In this document: piece by piece, positions 12,063 to 21,732 of the stretch | How positions within the stretch are numbered: the first letter of the stretch is position 1 | How the letters are laid out: every line of letters starts with the position of its first letter | Assembly: GCA_022575985.1 (NCBI GenBank) | Contig: JAKSXM010000014.1 | Coordinates: 5,952,001 to 6,016,000, forward strand | Length of the DNA stretch: 64,000 nucleotides | Source of the DNA: Anagrus nilaparvatae | Lineage: Eukaryota > Arthropoda > Insecta > Hymenoptera > Mymaridae | Reading direction: 5' to 3' | Notes under the pieces: model-generated | The model's input: the letters and a program-made list of their open reading frames with translations, nothing else | Databases searched by the model: none | Told to the model about the DNA's origin: nothing | Made by a program: the position numbers and the translations under genes

Positions 12063-12356
12063 CATTCGACAGCGGCGGCAGCGTTTATGACTTTATAGAG
12101 ATACAAGAAAATTATAAATATTAATTAATTATAGTAATTAATAATGAAAATTTCTGGTTTTAAAGCCATAAAATATATTGATTCTATTTTGTAAACCGGA
12201 ATTTAATTAATTTTTGTTTTTAAATTCAGAAGTTATTTAGTTATAATTTTTGAAATTCAATTTTCTTTTTTTTAAACTAGAAATAATCAAAACTCTGGTT
12301 TATAAAACAGATGAAATCATTTTTCTGGTTTTAAATCAAGAAATAAGTTCACTCAT

Positions 12357-12634
12357 TGTTCAGTTATTATGCACCTTAATTTTTATACTAAGAGACAGCG
12401 CTTCACGCACGTTATTAGTAATTAATATTATAGAGAGGGACTAAAAGGACCCACGATTATTCGATGTCTTTTAGCTTCTCTCGCTTCTGTTTTATACTTT
12501 GGTACGGCCGGTCACACGTAAAGACATTATGATTCACTGTATATATTGTATTCACTTTAATAAAGATTCATAATTATTTAAATATAAAAGTTAATTATTG
12601 TGTCGTAATTTATTTATTGCAAGATAATTAAACA
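12357..12634 (+). repeat. BEL/Pao 5' LTR
   Basis: Begins TGTTCAGTTATTATG and ends ATTAAACA. It contains AATAAAG near its 3' end. The sequence just downstream (TGATAGCAGAGCAGGA from 12635) occupies the primer-binding-site position, but I did not match it to a specific tRNA. Confidence 0.93.
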
Positions 12635-13499
12635 TGATAGCAGAGCAGGAACAATTAAAAAGTGAACAAAAAATATTAATGAATTATTTTTTCGTTAACG
12701 TGTACCGAATGCCGCAAACTGAACCACGTGGAGAACAAGTTTAAGTTTAATCTTCGCAATATTTTTTTTAACAAGAAATTGGAAAATATTTAGTGTTCAG
12801 TGACTTTTATAAAACAAATGCAAATTTTTTGGGGCAATTTTTTGTGACATTTTATATGCATTTATCATTATCATAATAGATAGAAAACATAGGATTTCAA
12901 CATAATTGTACGCATTAAATATTCCAAACTCTACATAAAAAAAAACCTTCAAGCATCTTTGTCATTTCAAGAGAGAGAGAAGAGGCTGCGTAAACCTTTC
13001 ACTCACTCATCTGCGTAGAAATCGATAAGAATTTTGACAAGTATAGACCAGTCAACGGAAGCATTCTTTTTTGTAGAAGTCAAGGTCGGTGAAATCGAGT
13101 ATCGTTAAATTCTATAATGTACACATGCACATGTGTATCAATAATTTTTAGTTATTTTTTCTAACAAGTATATTTCAACATTCTATTTTATTCTTTTTTG
13201 ATAATATAATTATTGTTTATTTAACAATTCGAATTATTTAAATTTTGTTTAACAATTAAAATAAATTATTAATAATTTTTACAAATCTTGTATTTATTTA
13301 ATGTTAGAAATGCAGTTTTCTCATCTCAAATCAACTAAATTTTTATTGTTTATATTTTTGCAATTAAACAAATAAGCAGATTATTATTAGAATAACAAAT
13401 GTAAAAGTTAATTGTAAAAATAAAACAAAATATTGCTCCGAAAATTCAATTACACAAGAAAGTTAGATTTTTCCCCTTCTTTCTTTCATTTTTTATAAA

Positions 13500-13795
13500 C
13501 ATACAGTTTAGTCACGTATGTAGTAAGCAATTTTTTAATACAGTATAAACTCGTCTACAGCAAACATTGTAGCAGTTACACTTCTTTTCTTACTACATAG
13601 CAAATACTTACTGTAGTTATTTTACAAATGTTAACCTTTATAATATACAGTTCTACCACATGCATAGTAAGCTAATTATTAGTGTAGTATAATCTCGTTT
13701 ACAGCAAACTTTGTAGCAGTTATACTTTCTTTCTTACTATATAACAAATTATTACTGTACTATTTATAAATCTTATTTATCACAATAATACATAT
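13500..13795. repeat. Two diverged 145 bp tandem repeats in the BEL/Pao leader
   Basis: The block from about 13500 (ACAGTTTAG...TACAGCAAACATTGTAGCAGTTA...ACTGTAG) recurs from about 13647 with scattered substitutions. A third, weaker copy may start near 13818. It lies in the untranslated region between the 5' LTR and gag. Confidence 0.75.
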
Positions 13796-14048
13796 GCATC
13801 GCGACTATACAGTATAACATTAGCATATGGGAGTACCTTATTCACTTTCTTACAAGCAATATAACTTTCTTACCATAACCATTTTTAAGATTTTATATTG
13901 TAAACTCATATAGCAAACATAATTTCTGTCATAGTTAAACGTATATAAAATAAAACCTGCTTATTACTGAGCAGGACAAAATAATAATACACTTTGATCT
14001 ATCGAAATCTTTTCTCTAATTACTAGTCTTCGATTTAAATTTTCCAAT

Positions 14049-15377
14049 ATGACTTCGCAAACATCAAAAGACTTAAATAAGCAAATGCGATTGCGTAAAC
14101 ATATACACAATTTTATAGTAAACTCTATAGATAAAATTCCGACAATCAATCGTACGATTGAGCATTTTGAGGCAAGATTAATATTATTGGAGGATTATTG
14201 GCGAAAATTTTCTAATAATGATGATAATTTAATAATCTTCAGCGAAGAATTCGCGGATCATGAATATTTTAAAGCGGATAGTTACATAGCGGGAGAAATA
14301 GATTATATTGCCGCTAAAGCTAGGTTATCCCAAGAAATTAATTTGTTAAAAGTGAATGACGATTACGCATCGACACACAACTCAGTTCAGGATCGTAGTG
14401 TTATTCAGAGACGTATAAATTCCTCTTACGGTCATTCTCTTCCAAAATTACCAATACCGAAATTTGATGGTGAGCAAACCAATTGGGAAAGCTTTAGAGA
14501 GTTGTTCACTGCAGCCATGGCTGCTGATCCAAGAGCCACAGACATTATTAAACTCCAGCATCTACTTAATAATGTAGAGGGTCCAGCAGCACAAGCACTT
14601 AAAGGTACAAAAGTGATAGGTGCAAATTACCAAGTAGCTTGGGAAAAATTGGAACGCAGATATGACAATAAGAAGGTTAGGCTACACACGCATTTTGAAT
14701 CCATGATAAATCTTCCCAAAGTGCCCCAGAAGTCAGCCGCACAATTAAGTAACTTAGTCGATAAGATTGAAGAAGCAGTTAAAGGACTAAAAGAACTTGA
14801 GTGTCCTGTTGATCGCTATGACCTTTGGCTTGTAAATTTACTGGCCAAGAGCTTAGACAGCGACACAAGAGAAAGCTGGGCCATTCAACAAGAAAAGGAA
14901 AAGAAGTTTCCAACGTATGAAAACTTGACCTCTTTCTTGGAAATTCGAACCCACAGTTTAGAAGAAGCTAAAGTTGACGATCCATCAAAAATATCCAACA
15001 AAAATAAACAAAACAAATTGAAAATAGTTAATCACGACTCACAGAATGCTAAAGAAAAAGAAATCTTTACTCAGTGCTGGTGTTATGACGGAAACCACCT
15101 AACTAAAAAATGTAGTAAATACTTAAATTTGGATATCAAGGATCGCAAAAAGCTAGTTCTCAAGAAAAATCGATGCTGTAACTCCTGCACAGTTTTGCAC
15201 TGTACTAGTAGTTCTAGATGTTTTGAATGTAAGGGCAAGCATCACACTACAATACACTCTGGAAACTCGCATACCTTCACAGCTAGCTCTGACTTCGACC
15301 CAGGAGGGGGTAAAAGTCATGACCCTATTAATGTGATTCAAAAATTGATTCTTTCATTATTTATTTCAATTTTTTAA
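14049..15377 (+). CDS. gag: BEL/Pao Gag-like protein, intact frame
   Basis: A 442-residue uninterrupted frame. An N-terminal helical part (about residues 1-125) precedes the conserved LPKLPIPKFDGEQTNWESF block (from about residue 131) that marks BEL/Pao Gag. About residues 340-410 are a Cys/His-rich nucleocapsid region: a CYDGNHLTKKC knuckle in which the usual first Cys spacing is lost, and CFECKGKHHTTIH. The ATG at 14049 is the first in frame and is preceded by a leader of about 1.4 kb. The normal protease and reverse transcriptase that follow in autonomous copies are missing; the frame instead ends in a hydrophobic tail that is probably non-native sequence created by the deletion. Gag would bind the element's RNA and build particles in the cytoplasm. 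Confidence 0.88.
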   Translation: MTSQTSKDLNKQMRLRKHIHNFIVNSIDKIPTINRTIEHFEARLILLEDYWRKFSNNDDNLIIFSEEFADHEYFKADSYIAGEIDYIAAKARLSQEINLLKVNDDYASTHNSVQDRSVIQRRINSSYGHSLPKLPIPKFDGEQTNWESFRELFTAAMAADPRATDIIKLQHLLNNVEGPAAQALKGTKVIGANYQVAWEKLERRYDNKKVRLHTHFESMINLPKVPQKSAAQLSNLVDKIEEAVKGLKELECPVDRYDLWLVNLLAKSLDSDTRESWAIQQEKEKKFPTYENLTSFLEIRTHSLEEAKVDDPSKISNKNKQNKLKIVNHDSQNAKEKEIFTQCWCYDGNHLTKKCSKYLNLDIKDRKKLVLKKNRCCNSCTVLHCTSSSRCFECKGKHHTTIHSGNSHTFTASSDFDPGGGKSHDPINVIQKLILSLFISIF

Positions 15378-15810
15378 TTTATAATTTTTCGACATATAAG
15401 GGAGCAATATTTTATTTTATTTATTCTTTCTTTGTATGTAATAATTACCTTTGCTAAGGCAAATACACAATAACAAAATATGTAACTTACAAGAAAATAT
15501 TGTACACTATTTATAAATAACAAAAAAATTTTAATATAACAAAAATATTATTCCACACTTATTCAATGCAAACTATAGAAAAATAAGGAAATACTAAAAC
15601 TGAATAGCAAAACGTTAAATTTAAATTATTTTTATTTGTAAATCGTAACAAAATATTTGATTAATTTATTATGTTTTAATTTTCTGCATTCATAAACCAC
15701 TAACGTTTAGTCAAACATGTAGATACGATAAAGTTTTTTTCAAACTTTCTTTGTAATAGCTGCATATAAGTCAATACATTGCAGATCATAGTTCTGCAAG
15801 GGGTGCGGTA

Positions 15811-16088
15811 TGTTCAGTTATTATGCACCTTAATTTTTATACTAAGAGACAGCGCTTCACGCACGTTATTAGTAATTAATATTATATAATGGGACTAAAA
15901 GGACCCACGATTATTCGATGTCTTTTAGCTTCTCTCGCTTCTGTTTTATACTTTGGTACGGCCGGTCACACGTAAAGACATTATGATTCACTGTATATAT
16001 TGTATTCACTTTAATAAAGATTCATAATTATTTAAATATAAAAGTTAATTATTGTGTCGTAATTTATTTATTGCAAGATAATTAAACA
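15811..16088 (+). repeat. BEL/Pao 3' LTR
   Basis: Matches 12357-12634 except for a few bases (ATTATATAATGGGAC here against ATTATAGAGAGGGAC). The purine-rich stretch GCAAGGGGTGCGG just upstream is in the polypurine-tract position. Confidence 0.93.
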
Positions 16089-16741
16089 CTCATCTTTACC
16101 GGCTTATATCTTCTTGTTTTAATCCAGAATATTGATTTTTTCTGGATTGTAAAACAGATTTTTACTTTTTTCTAGTTTTAAAACAAGAAAATCATTACCG
16201 CATATCTGAAATATTCATTATTCTGGATTTAAATCAAGAAAATATAGTATTGTATGGTTTCAAAACCTGAAAGACCCCTATATTCTGGATTAATGCTCCA
16301 AAATCTCTGGATTGTGCGGAGTGGGTACAGATTTTTTAACGGAATTCGAGATATTTATTACATAAATTATTATTATTTTTTTATCACCGAATTTTCAAAC
16401 ATTTCTAACAACTGATTAATAATATTTTTTAAAAAAACATCATTTTTACAGTGCCATAAAGATTTAAAAAAGAATACTCGCAAAAAGGCTTCCAAAATTT
16501 AATTATCGCTAAATAAAACTGGAGGTGGACCGCCTACTTCTACCTCTTTATCAGATTTTGATAATGCAATTTTAGATATAGGTGGTAGAGGATCCTTAGA
16601 CGGATTGCCTATACCACAAACTCAAATAAATTTTGTAAGTATATAATGTATTCTAGACACATAATTACCGTAAATATTCGAATTATAGGGGCTTTTTTTA
16701 AAGATTAAAAAAATTTTTTTTAGTGTAAATTTAAAACAAAA

Positions 16742-17690
16742 GAAAAAAAGACAATAGATTTAAATAAATTTAAATAAATATTAATTTTTTTTCAAATTGG
16801 TTAAAAAATTGCATAGCGATTGTTTAATTAAAAAAATAAAAGCTACCAAAATTTGAATGGCGAAAATCGGTTAATTTTAGCCAGCAAAAATTCAATTTAT
16901 CGATTTGTAAAATTTTTTTAATAAAATTTTTTTTTGGCTAAAGTTAAATATTTTTAAAAAAATATTTAATCAAACAAATTTGTTGATTAAAAAAAATAAG
17001 CAAAACTACTTGATACGTTAAAATAAAAAAAATGAAGTCCATGTATCAAAAATGTGAGTTTTTCGAATCTAAGGATTTGTTTGATCATCAAGGTCGTATC
17101 AAATAATTAATTAATTAATTTAATAAATGAACGTATAAATATTAAATTTAGTATAAACACACTGACCAGAATTGTGTTATTTGTGAGAAAGGTGTCTTTA
17201 AAGAGAATCGATGTCGGGTTCTCCAGTAGCTCAGTGGTTAGAGCGGCTGACCAGATATCAGAGGGACACGAGATCGAAACTCGTCTGGAGACATTTTTTT
17301 CACAAACTTTTTTTCAATGTTTTTTCATAAAAAATTCATTACTTAAAAATTTAATTTGCAAAAATTAGATTTTTAAAAAAATATTTAATCAAACAAATTT
17401 GTTGATTAAAAAAAATAAGCAAAACTACTTGATATGATAAAATAAAAAAAGTGAAGTCGGTTGGACTCCACGTATCAAAAATGTAAGTTTTTCGAATCTA
17501 AGGATTTGTTTGTTCATCAAGGTCGTATCAAATAATTAAAGTTAATCGATTTTCGCCATTCAAATTTTGTTAGGTTTTGTTTCTTTAATTAAACAATCGC
17601 ATGCAATTTCTTAACATATTAAAAAAAAAATGTAATTATTAAAAAACAAATGAATATTTATTTAAATTTATGTAAATCTATCGTTTTTTT
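16742..17690. mobile_element. Repeat-flanked insertion in the Harbinger intron carrying a tRNA-like core
   Basis: A direct repeat of about 155 bp (about 16956-17110 and 17377-17537) flanks the tRNA-like sequence. Outside it, 16742-16880 is mirrored at 17545-17690 (GGCGAAAATCGGTTAA versus TTAATCGATTTTCGCC). The combination of inverted outer and direct inner repeats suggests a palindromic element with a duplicated internal segment. Confidence 0.6.
17220..17292 (+). tRNA. tRNA gene or tRNA-derived (SINE-like) sequence, anticodon unclear
   Basis: A cloverleaf can be drawn: acceptor TCTCCAG/CTGGAGA (7 bp, perfect), D stem GCTC/GAGC, T arm ACGAG-ATCGAAA-CTCGT. The A box TAGCTCAGTGG and B box GATCGAAAC match the RNA polymerase III consensus, and a run of seven T follows directly, as a terminator. 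The anticodon stem is imperfect (GCTGA/TCAGA) and the 7 nt loop CCAGATA lacks the near-invariant U33, so I cannot assign an amino acid; by position the anticodon would be AGA. It may be a decaying tRNA or the head of a SINE rather than a functional tRNA. Confidence 0.6.
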
Positions 17691-18880
17691 CTTCGTAAAA
17701 AAATTTAAATTCTTTAGAAAAACCGTATAATTTGAAAATTCACGGTAGAATGATTACACAAAATAAAATTAATTTTTTTTTTTTTTTAATTGCAATCAAA
17801 TATTTGCTTTTATTTTTAGGAATTTTCTTCTACACATAAGCGTGGTTTGGATAGTGAAGTGAATTTTGAAGAAGAAAAAAACATAGAAATGCCAACTAGC
17901 AGTAAAAATAATTTACTACTGACAGATGCTGCTGATCCATTACCAACACAAGCTGAAAATAAAGATTTGATTGTGATTCCTCCAACTTTTGTAGAAGTTC
18001 CAATTAAAACTGCAACTGAATCGATGCCTTCAATGGGCTCTACTATAGCAACAAGGCGCAACGCAAAAAACGTTTACAGGATTCCATCCAATTTAGTAAA
18101 GACTTAGTTAAAGTTCAAGAAGAGGACAGTATTGCAAGGAAAAATTATTTAGAAAAAAAAAATTTCCCTTTATGAAAAAGAAATTCAATTGACGGAGAGA
18201 CTTGTGACAGTTCAAGAAGAAAATGGAAAAATCGTGAAAGAAGGATTAACTTTGATCTATAAATTAATGAACAAAGAAATTAATTAAGTAAATAAAAATA
18301 TAGTCTCCTAAAATTTCAATTTTTGTATTAACAAAAAAAATTTTAAATAATTGTAATTCAAATTATTTAATCTGTATCATTTTATTTTTTGTTTTTGAGT
18401 ATTGATTAATAAAAAAATATTTTTGTTTATTTTCGGAAAATTTTTGTCTTACATTATTTAAAACTTAATATTTATTTTAATTTTTACTAAATTAACAAAA
18501 CATAATTGAATTTAATTTTTTTTTTTTATTATCTATATTCATTAAAATACTGTAAGAATTAAATTAAAAATTGCTTTACTTTGTTCTACATAATATGCAC
18601 ACATGTATATATTTATAATAGAATATATTTGAAAATATATAATGCATAATATATAAATATTTTTAAATTATCTAGACTGATGCGCTTCAATTATCTACAG
18701 TTTCATTGGTTAAAAGAAAACATATGCTGTGGCAACATCGCGCTATTGTTCCCTTGATATAGAAACAGGGAGAAGAGAAAAAAAAGCACTCTCTGTTTTT
18801 CACTTTATTTTTTGTGGGGTAATTTCTAAGAGGGGAATTCCCTTACTCTCTCATTCCCTCGATTTTGAAAATCGAGCCCC

Positions 18881-20414
18881 AACGGAATTTTCAGGTCACT
18901 CATTTTGCACCGCTTAAAATGTGCATAAATCGCTGATTTAAGTCAAGCCTGACAAATCCGACCCATCGAGAAGTCCGGCGCGCGGTCAAGCGGGTGATTT
19001 AAACTGGCCGGAACATGTCAAAAATTCGGGAAAATGAAACTCATTTTGCTCCACTATTGAATATCCGGAATCTTTTATTTATTGACCCTCATACACGAAA
19101 ATACTAATGGCTGATAATTTCCGCGGTTTAACGCACTAGCCTGACGCCCTAAATTTGTCAAAAAAATGGCTTAGGTTATATCATTTCGCTCCGAGAACCA
19201 CTTGACCGATTTAAAAAAATGAAAGTGCATTTTAAAGGGCTAAGGTAACCTGAAAAATCTACGGGTACACTGATAATTCCGAGAAGAAAATGGCGTCAAC
19301 GAGCATGGAAAGTTTCACTAGAATTGCATACAATTAACACTAAAATTAATTATTAGAGAAAAATATAAGGTAAGTTAAGGTCAGAATATAATTATATAAT
19401 TTTAATAAGGGTGAATAAAACTAGCTAAACCATTTTTAGCGCCGGAAAAACTAGAAAACGTGAAAATTGGTTTTTCCTTATATGAAAATAACCATGTTTT
19501 GCCTTACTTTAAAGCTTACATCCTCTTACTGCATACCTAATTCATTTTTTCTAAAGCTTTTTTAATGAAGAAATTGTACGGCATACCGTTAACGGAATTC
19601 CGGTTACCATAACTGAAATTCCGGTATTTTAGAAAACTTTCCTGTGGGTTCCAAACATTATTTTATATCAAAAAAAAGGATAAAATAATTTTTTTCAAAA
19701 TACTTTTAGTTAATGATTTTCAAAAAATTAAATCGAAAAAGATATATGCAAACTGCAAATTTAATAGAAATTTAAAAAGCAATTTTAGAATGTGGGAAAT
19801 TAAGAAATAGAAAATCATGTATTAATCGTACTGAACCGATTATTTTTGTAAAGAATTTCCAACAAAGATTTAATTCTTGTTTCCATAAATATGAAAATGT
19901 TATTTTAAGAGTTGTATAAATATTCAATGCATATTTTTTTGAAAATTCAAAAACGTATTTTACGGTGATATAAATGGGACTTATCCGATTATTGCAATCT
20001 GATAATTATAATATTTTGAATATGGATCCAGAAAAACAAATAGATCTAGACATCTAAAATAAGGTGTAGATCTTTTCTATAAAAGATATATTCTTTTGTT
20101 AGATTCATCTTGTGTTTTAATTTATTATGCATGTTAATTATTACGTTGCACATTAAAAATGGAAATTGCTGTACATTTTTAAATATTTTTTTAGCAACCA
20201 GTTTATAGTAAATGCATAGAACAAACAATTTAAAATTTCAATCTATTATCTGAAATATGTATGAACACGTTTTTTGTAATAATGAATCTGCTTTAAATAA
20301 TTTAAAAATAAATTTTTGGTCCAGTTTTTCTTTTCCCTCGTAAACAGAAGTACGGACGTAGAAGTTGGTTTTTTATGAAATCTTAAAAAATTTACTAAGT
20401 TATACAAAAAAGTT
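18881..20414. other. No recognised gene
   Basis: Mostly AT-rich. 18930-19020 is locally GC-richer (CCGGCGCGCGGTCAAG) with no domain or RNA fold I can support. 19590-19630 repeats GGAATTCCGGT-like phrases. Confidence 0.4.
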
Positions 20415-20626
20415 ATGTCTCCTGAAAAGTGTTATATTTGTAATAAAAGTACGGGTGCTTTATAAATTTAACTGAAAAATTATTTGATACCTGTAATAAT
20501 GTAATGAGAAAGAGAAAATTCTATAATTTGAAATTTTCCGAAGTTAATTTAACGTGATAACTTTCGTGATGGTAACAATTTTAAGTATCATACTGAGTGC
20601 TACAGGTTGTATACATCTTTGTCTGG
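20415..20626 (+). pseudogene. Dispersed-family gene, first piece (Cys/His motif)
   Basis: ATG at 20415 gives MSPEKCYICNKSTGAL and then a TAA at 20463-20465. Reading shifts frame through the middle and resumes as NNFKYHTECYRLYTSLSG immediately before the solo LTR. The CxxC...HxxxC spacing suggests a zinc-binding module. Confidence 0.55.
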
Positions 20627-21596
20627 TGTGACCGGCTTTTAACGACGGGAAAAAAATAACAAAAAAAAGGCTTACCTTGAAATTTATTCATAAGGAAAAG
20701 AGAGAGAAAATTTAAATAAATAAATTATAATTTTTGATTTAATAATTATTAATTTTAATGAAATAAAATGCTCGTTGAGCGCCACGATATTTTAGAGCAA
20801 ATATCGAAACTACACCAATACATATAAAGAAAACGTTATTTACAAGAAAATACTTAAATTCTACGAAAACCCGGATATAAATATTAAGGGGAAAATTACA
20901 AGAGAGCATGGGAAATTTAGGGCGTCTTTCCGCATAAGCAATTATATTTATTAATTATTACAAAATTAAACCGTAAAATCAAATATTAATTAATTAATAA
21001 AAAAATACTAAATTTAACCTATCTGAAACCCGAGAGCACACAAACGCAAAATAATCTCGATGTATTTACCTTGAGATGGTTATCGTCTATGAGTTCCAGG
21101 AATTACGCCAAACAGTCTTATTAAAAAGTCCAAAGAGTCTTATTGTATAGAAATGACGGATTTTCACAAATCAAATTATTGTATAGAAATTACGGATTTT
21201 CACAAATTACCTTATTTTATAGAAATTACGAGAAGCTCCTGCGTGCTCCCGTAATTCTGTGAACAAACAATCACTTATAATACACAAAATAACTAATATT
21301 AAAGTATTAGTCTTAATTCACTAATAGCACTAATTATCAAATTAATAATCTTAACGAGCCAAAGAGAAAAACTAAAAGAGAACGAACTAAAAAGCAACAG
21401 ATATCGTGTATTCACTCTGACGGCTCGCATCACTGACTTGTCGGGCTCTCCTTCTCTGCCGCTTCGACCGAGAGTCGATCTCTCATTGGTCCGAGATCGC
21501 GGACAAATCGGAGCGGAGCGGCAAATTCAGTATTTATAAAAAAGTATTATGTGTATTTTATATAAAGAAAATGTCACGGGTATTCACCCTGTGACA
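20627..21596. mobile_element. Solo LTR, 970 bp, with 4 bp target duplication
   Basis: Begins TGTGACCGG and ends GTGACA, flanked by CTGG on both sides (20623-20626 and 21597-21600). A 4 bp duplication with TG...CA ends fits a Ty3/Gypsy-type LTR. Removing the LTR and one CTGG restores an uninterrupted reading frame in the surrounding gene piece (SLSG into KENYS). No second LTR or internal coding region is present, so it is the product of LTR-LTR recombination. It has a GC-rich part at 21420-21525, followed by a TATTTATAAAA box at 21529-21540. Confidence 0.85.
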
Positions 21597-21732
21597 CTGG
21601 AAAAGAAAATTATTCAGTACCTGAAGACTTTGATCCTTATGCTGATGAAGATGCTGAAAACGACTCGAATTATTTAAACTGCAGCAATGAAGATACGAAT
21701 TTAGAAGAAAAGCAATCATTTGCCCATGATAA
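21597..21732 (+). pseudogene. Dispersed-family gene, acidic exon after the LTR
   Basis: Continues the frame from upstream of the LTR: an Asp/Glu/Asn-rich stretch (VPEDFDPYADEDAEND) ending at a GATAA/GTAAGT splice donor at 21733. Confidence 0.6.

Larger units (their letters stand above)
12357..16088 (+). mobile_element. BEL/Pao LTR retrotransposon, gag only
   Basis: Two 278 bp direct LTRs (12357-12634 and 15811-16088), TG...CA ended and nearly identical, are flanked by a perfect 5 bp duplication CTCAT (12352-12356 and 16089-16093). That duplication length is the BEL/Pao standard. Inside is a 442-codon gag (14049-15377). Only about 430 bp separate the gag stop from the 3' LTR, so protease, reverse transcriptase, RNase H and integrase are absent. 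The element therefore needed enzymes from another copy. Near-identical LTRs show this is one of the youngest insertions in the window. It lies in the right arm of the palindromic element. Confidence 0.92.
4677..16325. mobile_element. Large palindromic (foldback) DNA element, TA-flanked, inside Harbinger
   Basis: The ends are CCCACTCCGC at 4677 and GCGGAGTGGG ending at 16325, each bordered by TA (4675-4676; 16326-16327), as for Tc1/mariner-type insertion at TA. Nearly everything in the left half recurs inverted in the right half: the CTGGATTTAAAACAAG subterminal repeats, a GC-rich mark (5232-5264 versus about 12062-12095), about 20 bp arrays, a central block (6970-7270 versus 10170-10510), 58 bp arrays and 140 bp arrays. 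No transposase is recognised in it. Subtracting the BEL/Pao insertion leaves about 7.9 kb, unusually long for a non-autonomous element. It interrupts the intron of the Harbinger Myb-like gene. Confidence 0.8.
16452..18287 (+). pseudogene. Harbinger Myb/SANT-like protein, 3' exons
   Basis: After an AG at 16450-16451 the frame reads KDLKKNTRKKASKI, then a TAA (16500-16502), then LNKTGGGPP, the conserved end of the Myb/SANT-like domain of Harbinger partner proteins. A GTAAGT donor is at 16635. The last exon starts at 17820 and runs EFSSTHKRGLDSEVNFEEE onward through an acidic, low-complexity part. It changes frame near 18070-18110 and finishes in a charged, probably coiled-coil tail ending at 18285-18287. 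The intron (16635-17819) is enlarged by a repeat-flanked tRNA-like insertion. This is the continuation of the exon at 4412-4591. Confidence 0.7.
1919..18880 (+). mobile_element. PIF/Harbinger transposon, split by nested insertions
   Basis: Terminal inverted repeats of about 52 bp begin GGGGCTCG at 1919 and end CGAGCCCC at 18880. Each terminus also contains its own small hairpin (CTCGATTT/AAATCGAG). Between them, on the plus strand, lie the two genes typical of the superfamily: a DDE transposase (2379-3894) and a Myb/SANT-like DNA-binding protein (4412-18287). Removing the 11.6 kb palindromic insertion at 4677-16325 leaves an element of roughly 5.3 kb, a reasonable size for Harbinger. I could not identify a convincing 3 bp target duplication (flanks GGTCA and AACGG), so the exact outer ends may have decayed. 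Both genes carry stops or frameshifts, so the copy is inactive. Confidence 0.75.
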
